Shown here: piece after piece, positions 60,325 through 64,000 of the stretch
Layout: the number at the start of each line of letters is the position of its first letter
Numbering within the stretch: position 1 is the first letter of the stretch
NCBI GenBank assembly: GCA_005799495.1
Contig: SYGP01000010.1
Coordinates: 26,650 to 90,649, forward strand
DNA: 64,000 bases
Direction: 5' to 3'
From: Planctomycetia bacterium
GTDB taxonomy: Bacteria; Planctomycetota; Phycisphaerae; Phycisphaerales; SM1A02
The notes under the pieces: model-generated
What the model saw: only the letters and a program-made list of their open reading frames with translations
Database searches by the model: none
What the model was told of the DNA's origin: nothing
Position numbers and translations under genes: made by a program

Positions 60325-61806
60325 ATGGAACACAAGATCGTCCAGGACGGGATCACCTTTGATGATGTCCTGCTGCTGCCTCGGTTCAGCACTGTTGTCC
60401 CTGACCAAGTCGACACCTCGACCCGCCTCACGCGGCGCATCTCGATCCACCTTCCATTTGTTTCGGCGCCAATGGATACGGTGACCGAGGCGCCTCTCGC
60501 GCGCGCACTTGCACAGGAGGGCGGTATCGGCATCATTCACAAGAACATGTCTCCCGAGCGACAAGCTGCAGAGGTCGCCAAGGTGAAGCGCAGCGAGAAC
60601 GGGGTGATTGTCGACCCTGTCACGCTGAGTCCGAATGAGTCGATTGCGCGAGCGCTTGCCTTGATGGGCGAGCAGGGGGTGAGCGGATTTCCCGTGACGG
60701 AGGATGGAACCCGGCGCGGCAGGCTCGTTGGAATCCTGACGAGGCGCGACATGCGGTTCATTGCCAAGCAGGCGGGCAGTGCCACCGTGGCGCACACGAT
60801 GACCTCGCGCAATCTCGTCACGGGAACTGCCGCAACGACGCTCGAGGAGGCAGAGTCCATCATGATCAAGGCCCGAGTGGAGAAGCTGCCGCTCGTGGAT
60901 GCGCAGGGGTGCCTCGCCGGGCTCGTGACGATGCGCGACATCGACAACACGCGTCGCTTCCCGCGCGCCTGCCGCGATGATCGCGGCCGTTTGCGCGTGG
61001 GTGCGTCGATCGGTGTTCGGCAGTTGGATCGCGCGGAGGCGCTCATCGCTGCCGAAGTGGATGTCATCGTTGTTGACACGGCGCATGGGCACAGTGCCAA
61101 TGTGATCGAAACGGTGCGCGAACTGAAGAAGCGCCGAGGATCCATCGAGGTCATTGCAGGCAATGTGGCGACGGCCGAGGGCGCGAAAGCCCTGGTGGAT
61201 GCTGGTGCAGACGCCATCAAGGTGGGCATCGGTCCTGGCTCGATCTGCACCACGCGCGTGGTCACCGGTGTTGGAGTTCCCCAGGTCACCGCCATTCTGA
61301 ATGCAGTGTCCGTCGCCGAGGCTGCGGGCGTTCCCGTGATCGCGGACGGGGGCATTCGACTCTCCGGCGACATTGCGAAGGCGATCGCGGCTGGGGCAAG
61401 CAGCGTCATGATGGGCGGGCTCTTTGCGGGACTCGATGAAAGCCCCGGCGAGCTCGTGCTGCAAAGCAATCGGCGATTCAAGTCGTACCGCGGCATGGGC
61501 AGCGAAGGTGCGATGTCCGCTGGGAGCGCGGATCGCTACAGCCAGGGCGGTTCGCGGAAGTTTGTTCCCGAGGGAGTCGAGGGGCGGGTTCCCTACCGAG
61601 GATCCCTCGCGGACTTTGTGTACCAAATGGTGGGTGGCCTGCGAAGCGCGATGGGATACTGCGGGTGTGGGACGCTCGAAGAGCTGCGAACGCAGACTCG
61701 ATTCGTTCGGGTGACCGCAGCCACGGTGGTCGAGAACCATCCGCACGACATTCACATCACGAAGGAGTCTCCGAACTACTCACGCGGCGCGCAGGGAGAG
61801 GGCTGA
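60325..61806 (+). CDS. guaB: IMP dehydrogenase
   Basis: 493 aa. Oxidises IMP to XMP, the committed step to GTP. The TIM barrel has the catalytic loop [15 protein letters not shown] with nucleophile C308, the [20 protein letters not shown] strand and [15 protein letters not shown] active-site flap. Two CBS domains are inserted at about residues 90-210 ([40 protein letters not shown]). Length is normal. Confidence 0.97.
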   Translation: MEHKIVQDGITFDDVLLLPRFSTVVPDQVDTSTRLTRRISIHLPFVSAPMDTVTEAPLARALAQEGGIGIIHKNMSPERQAAEVAKVKRSENGVIVDPVTLSPNESIARALALMGEQGVSGFPVTEDGTRRGRLVGILTRRDMRFIAKQAGSATVAHTMTSRNLVTGTAATTLEEAESIMIKARVEKLPLVDAQGCLAGLVTMRDIDNTRRFPRACRDDRGRLRVGASIGVRQLDRAEALIAAEVDVIVVDTAHGHSANVIETVRELKKRRGSIEVIAGNVATAEGAKALVDAGADAIKVGIGPGSICTTRVVTGVGVPQVTAILNAVSVAEAAGVPVIADGGIRLSGDIAKAIAAGASSVMMGGLFAGLDESPGELVLQSNRRFKSYRGMGSEGAMSAGSADRYSQGGSRKFVPEGVEGRVPYRGSLADFVYQMVGGLRSAMGYCGCGTLEELRTQTRFVRVTAATVVENHPHDIHITKESPNYSRGAQGEG

Positions 61807-61840
61807 GAAAGGGCTGATGCGCATCCGTGCGCCCCGCCAG

Positions 61841-61926
61841 TACCGGCGACAGGAATCGAACCTGCACGAGGTGTGAGCCCCAATGGATTTTGAGTCCATC
61901 GCGTCTGCCAGTTCCGCCACGCCGGC
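61841..61926 (-). tRNA. tRNA-Leu (anticodon CAA)
   Basis: 86-base class II tRNA on the minus strand. Acceptor GCCGGCG/CGCCGGT (one G-U pair) with discriminator A, anticodon stem ATGGA/TCCAT with loop CTCAAAA (CAA), an extended variable arm and a T-arm with GTTCGATT. CCA is not encoded. It lies between guaB and coxB. Confidence 0.95.
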
Positions 61927-62024
61927 GTGTGGAAGCAGGGAAGGATAGCGAAGCTCGCCGAGGGTGGGGCGACTTCCCGAAGGCGCGACTGCTACTCTGC
62001 GCGCACCTCGTCAGGTGAGATCGC

Positions 62025-63080
62025 ATGCGTTCGTCCACAGGAGCCTCTTTCGTCTCGATGATCGTTGCTGCAGGGCTCGCGAGTGCGGCATTCGGGGTCG
62101 ATGCGGTGCCACTCTGTTCGCCCGCCAGTGAAGCGCAACTGCAGAGCACCAGCATCCTGACGCCGATGAGTCCACCGGCGCGCGAGATTCACTCGCTGGC
62201 CGCGCTCGTCGTCGGTATCTGCGCTGCGATCTTCATCGTGGTCGAGGGGGTACTTCTGTGGTCGATCATCCGCTATCGCCGCCGCGCCGGTGAGCGTGGT
62301 GAACCCGTCCAAGTGTTCGGCAGCAATCCGATTGAATTGGCGTGGACGGTCATCCCGCTCGTGATTGTGTTTGTGTTGGCGCTCGCGACGGTGCGAACCA
62401 TCAAGGATGTGCAGCGCACCGAGCCACCCGAGGGCGCACTGGCGGTGGATGTGATCGGGCATCAGTGGTGGTGGGAGTACCGCATCGCGGATGAGGACGG
62501 TGGAACGCCGATCGTGACGGCGAACGAACTCGTCGTCCCGGTGGGGCGCCCCGTCTGGCTGCGGCTCGCGTCGGCGGATGTGATCCATTCGTGGTGGGTT
62601 CCTGCGCTGAACGGCAAGACGGATCTCGTTCCAGGTCGCTTCAACAACACTTGGTTCGAGGCAGAGAAGGCGGGCACATTCCTTGGGCAGTGCGCGGAGT
62701 ACTGTGGGACGCAGCACGCCAACATGCTGCTGCGCGTCCGCGCGGTGGATGAAGCGCAGTTCGAGTCGTGGCGCCACGCGCAGACGGCTCCTGCGCGCGA
62801 GGACCCGTCCTCCGCCGCGGGTCGCGCCGTATTCCTTCGTCTTGCCTGCATGAACTGCCATGCCATCGATGGATCGAGTGCGGGTGCGTTCGGGCCGAAC
62901 CTGACCCATCTCGGGAGCCGCGAGACGATTGCGGCCGGAATGGCGCCGCTGAACCGCGACACGCTGCGCGCGTGGCTCGTGGATCCGCAGCAGTTGAAGC
63001 CAGGCTGCAACATGCCAAGCCTGCAGTTGACGGAGCCCGAACTCGATGCGTTGGTCGATTACCTTTTGTCCCTGCACTGA
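62025..63080 (+). CDS. coxB: Cytochrome c oxidase subunit II with C-terminal cytochrome c domain
   Basis: 351 aa. A signal region, two membrane helices (about 55-82 and 105-125) and a periplasmic cupredoxin. The binuclear CuA ligands are in CAEYCGTQHANM: C223, E225, C227, H231, with a further histidine in DVIHSWWVP. A haem c domain is fused at the C-terminus (CMNCH, C275/C278/H279; axial methionine in GCNMPSLQ). It takes electrons from soluble cytochrome c and passes them to subunit I. coxA follows by 23 bases. Confidence 0.95.
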   Translation: MRSSTGASFVSMIVAAGLASAAFGVDAVPLCSPASEAQLQSTSILTPMSPPAREIHSLAALVVGICAAIFIVVEGVLLWSIIRYRRRAGERGEPVQVFGSNPIELAWTVIPLVIVFVLALATVRTIKDVQRTEPPEGALAVDVIGHQWWWEYRIADEDGGTPIVTANELVVPVGRPVWLRLASADVIHSWWVPALNGKTDLVPGRFNNTWFEAEKAGTFLGQCAEYCGTQHANMLLRVRAVDEAQFESWRHAQTAPAREDPSSAAGRAVFLRLACMNCHAIDGSSAGAFGPNLTHLGSRETIAAGMAPLNRDTLRAWLVDPQQLKPGCNMPSLQLTEPELDALVDYLLSLH

Positions 63081-63103
63081 ACGGAAGAGACGCGAGAAAC
63101 ACC

Positions 63104-63880
63104 ATGGCAATCGCTGGACATGCTGAAGCCCTGCCAAGCACGATGACTCTCGGCGCTCGCGTGCATTCATGGGTGGTCTCGGTGGATCACAAGCGATTGG
63201 GCATGATGTATGTCGGCTTCGGATTGCTGTTCTTCCTCGTCGCGGGGATCGAAGCCGCAGCGATGCGAGCGCAGCTCGCACGCGCAGGATCGCAGCTCAT
63301 CGATCCCGCCACCTTCAATCAATTGTTCACGATGCACGGCACGACCATGGTGTTCCTCGTCGGCATGCCGATCCTTCTTGGGATGGGGAATTATCTCGTC
63401 CCGCTGATGGTCGGGGCGCGTGACATGGCATTCCCGCGGCTGAACGCGTTTGGGTTGTGGCTGTTCGTGTTTGGCGCGCTCTTGCTCTACTACTCGTACA
63501 TCGGTGCGCAGGGGCTGTACGGCACCTCGGCAGCACCCGATGTGGGCTGGTTCGCCTACGCGCCCCTCACCTCACGCACCTATTCGCCTGGAAACTCGAC
63601 GGACTACTGGATCCTTGGCATCATGGTGAGTGGTTTCGGCAGCATTACCACAGCCATCAACCTCATTGCGACGATCCTCGTGATGCGCTGCCCCGGCATG
63701 ACGCTGCTGCGCATGCCGCTCTTCCCATGGATGATGCTCGTGACGAGCGTGCTCGTGCTGATCGCCGTTCCCGTGCTGACAGGCGCGCAGGCGATGCTGC
63801 TGCTCGACCGCTCGCTCGGTGCGCACTTCTTCGACACGGAGCAGGGCGGCTCGGCCGTATTGTGGCAGCACTTGTTCTGA
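63104..63880 (+). pseudogene. coxA: Truncated cytochrome c oxidase subunit I
   Basis: Only 258 aa, about half of the usual 530-560. Residues 20-258 align with the first five to six helices of subunit I: SVDHKRLGMMYVGFG, FNQLFTMHGTTMVFLVGMPI (first haem ligand H78), GARDMAFPRLNAFGLWLF, TDYWILGIMVSGFGSI, APG-type RCPGMTLLRMPLFPWMML and HFFDTEQGGSAVLWQHLF. It then meets TGA where the family continues WFFGHPEVY. All CuB ligands, the high-spin haem ligand and the H-Y crosslink are missing. As it stands the product cannot be a working oxidase. Confidence 0.75.
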
Positions 63881-63884
63881 GTTC

Positions 63885-64000
63885 ATGCCAGATGTGGTCA
63901 CGATGGCGCGGCGTGAATGGGCTGCGCTGGCACTGACTGCGACTCTCTGGGGAGCACTCGCAATAGTCGCGTTTGTGACGGGAGTCATCTTTGGGATCGC
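63885..64000 (+). CDS. Start of an unidentified membrane protein (3' partial)
   Basis: An ATG 4 bases after the coxA stop opens a frame that runs to the window end. It reads MPDVVTMARREW followed by a membrane segment (ALALTATLWGALAIVAFVTG). It is not a continuation of coxA in any frame and I cannot name it. Close spacing to coxA suggests translational coupling. Confidence 0.5.
   Translation, partial: MPDVVTMARREWAALALTATLWGALAIVAFVTGVIFGI

Noticed and set aside
60256..61755. 499-codon open frame on the minus strand
   Set aside because: Antisense to guaB, which has all catalytic motifs; a shadow frame.
63875..64000. Simple frameshift in coxA
   Set aside because: None of the three forward frames after the stop encodes the missing HPEVY region or later helices, so one indel cannot restore the gene.
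63881..64000. Group I or II intron inserted in coxA
   Set aside because: Introns are known at this kind of site in mitochondrial cox1, but only 120 bases follow and no intron core or homing endonuclease is visible; left as one hypothesis only.

Overview
The window looks like chromosome from a high-GC planctomycete, most probably a Phycisphaerae-like lineage. Three things point there. First, a short lysine-rich protein (25322..25591) matches the small basic protein family I know as a signature of the Planctomycetes-Verrucomicrobia-Chlamydiae group. Second, two secreted proteins end in paired calcium-loop (dockerin-like) repeats of the 'DLTxLLxAWG' type that is common in Phycisphaerae. Third, SecA is greatly enlarged. 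Genes are densely packed on both strands with many 4-base ATGA/GTGA overlaps. There is no prophage, CRISPR array, insertion sequence or rRNA operon. Only two clearly U-tracted intrinsic terminators and one weaker one were found.

Layout. 1-8.3 kb: tyrosine/homogentisate catabolism (fumarylacetoacetase, homogentisate dioxygenase, 4-hydroxyphenylpyruvate dioxygenase) interleaved with a DUF192 protein, an RluA-type pseudouridine synthase and a coiled-coil membrane protein. 8.3-18 kb: GroES-like protein, aroA, a lipid-type ABC exporter, a BtuFCD-like importer, accB-accC, tRNA-Gly. 18-27 kb: rhodanese and old yellow enzyme pair, a recX-TPR cluster, endonuclease III, acpS, the small basic protein and an aminotransferase. 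27-33.5 kb: a solute-binding protein between pyrF and a DUF971 gene, then cinA-folK-thioredoxin. 33.5-45 kb: polA, tRNA-Asp, tRNA-Lys, secA, tRNA-Met, trpA and lexA. 45-50.7 kb: a class V aminotransferase, an alpha-solenoid protein, truncated haemoglobin, a TPR-SPOR lipoprotein and an acyl-CoA/ACP ligase. 50.7-55.3 kb: two cysteine-rich, dockerin-tailed secreted proteins. 55.7-60.2 kb: an apparent operon of pilT, a membrane-anchored degenerate GspE/PilB ATPase and a CvpA-like protein with a large extra domain. 60.3-64 kb: guaB, tRNA-Leu, coxB and a coxA that stops half way.

The two most unusual items are the pilT / pseudo-ATPase / CvpA-like operon, which could be an undescribed membrane machine, and coxA, which ends one codon before the conserved WFFGHPEVY copper-B segment and is followed 4 bases later by an unrelated membrane-protein start. 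The rest is mostly ordinary housekeeping content. All family calls are from reading the sequence; no database search was run.
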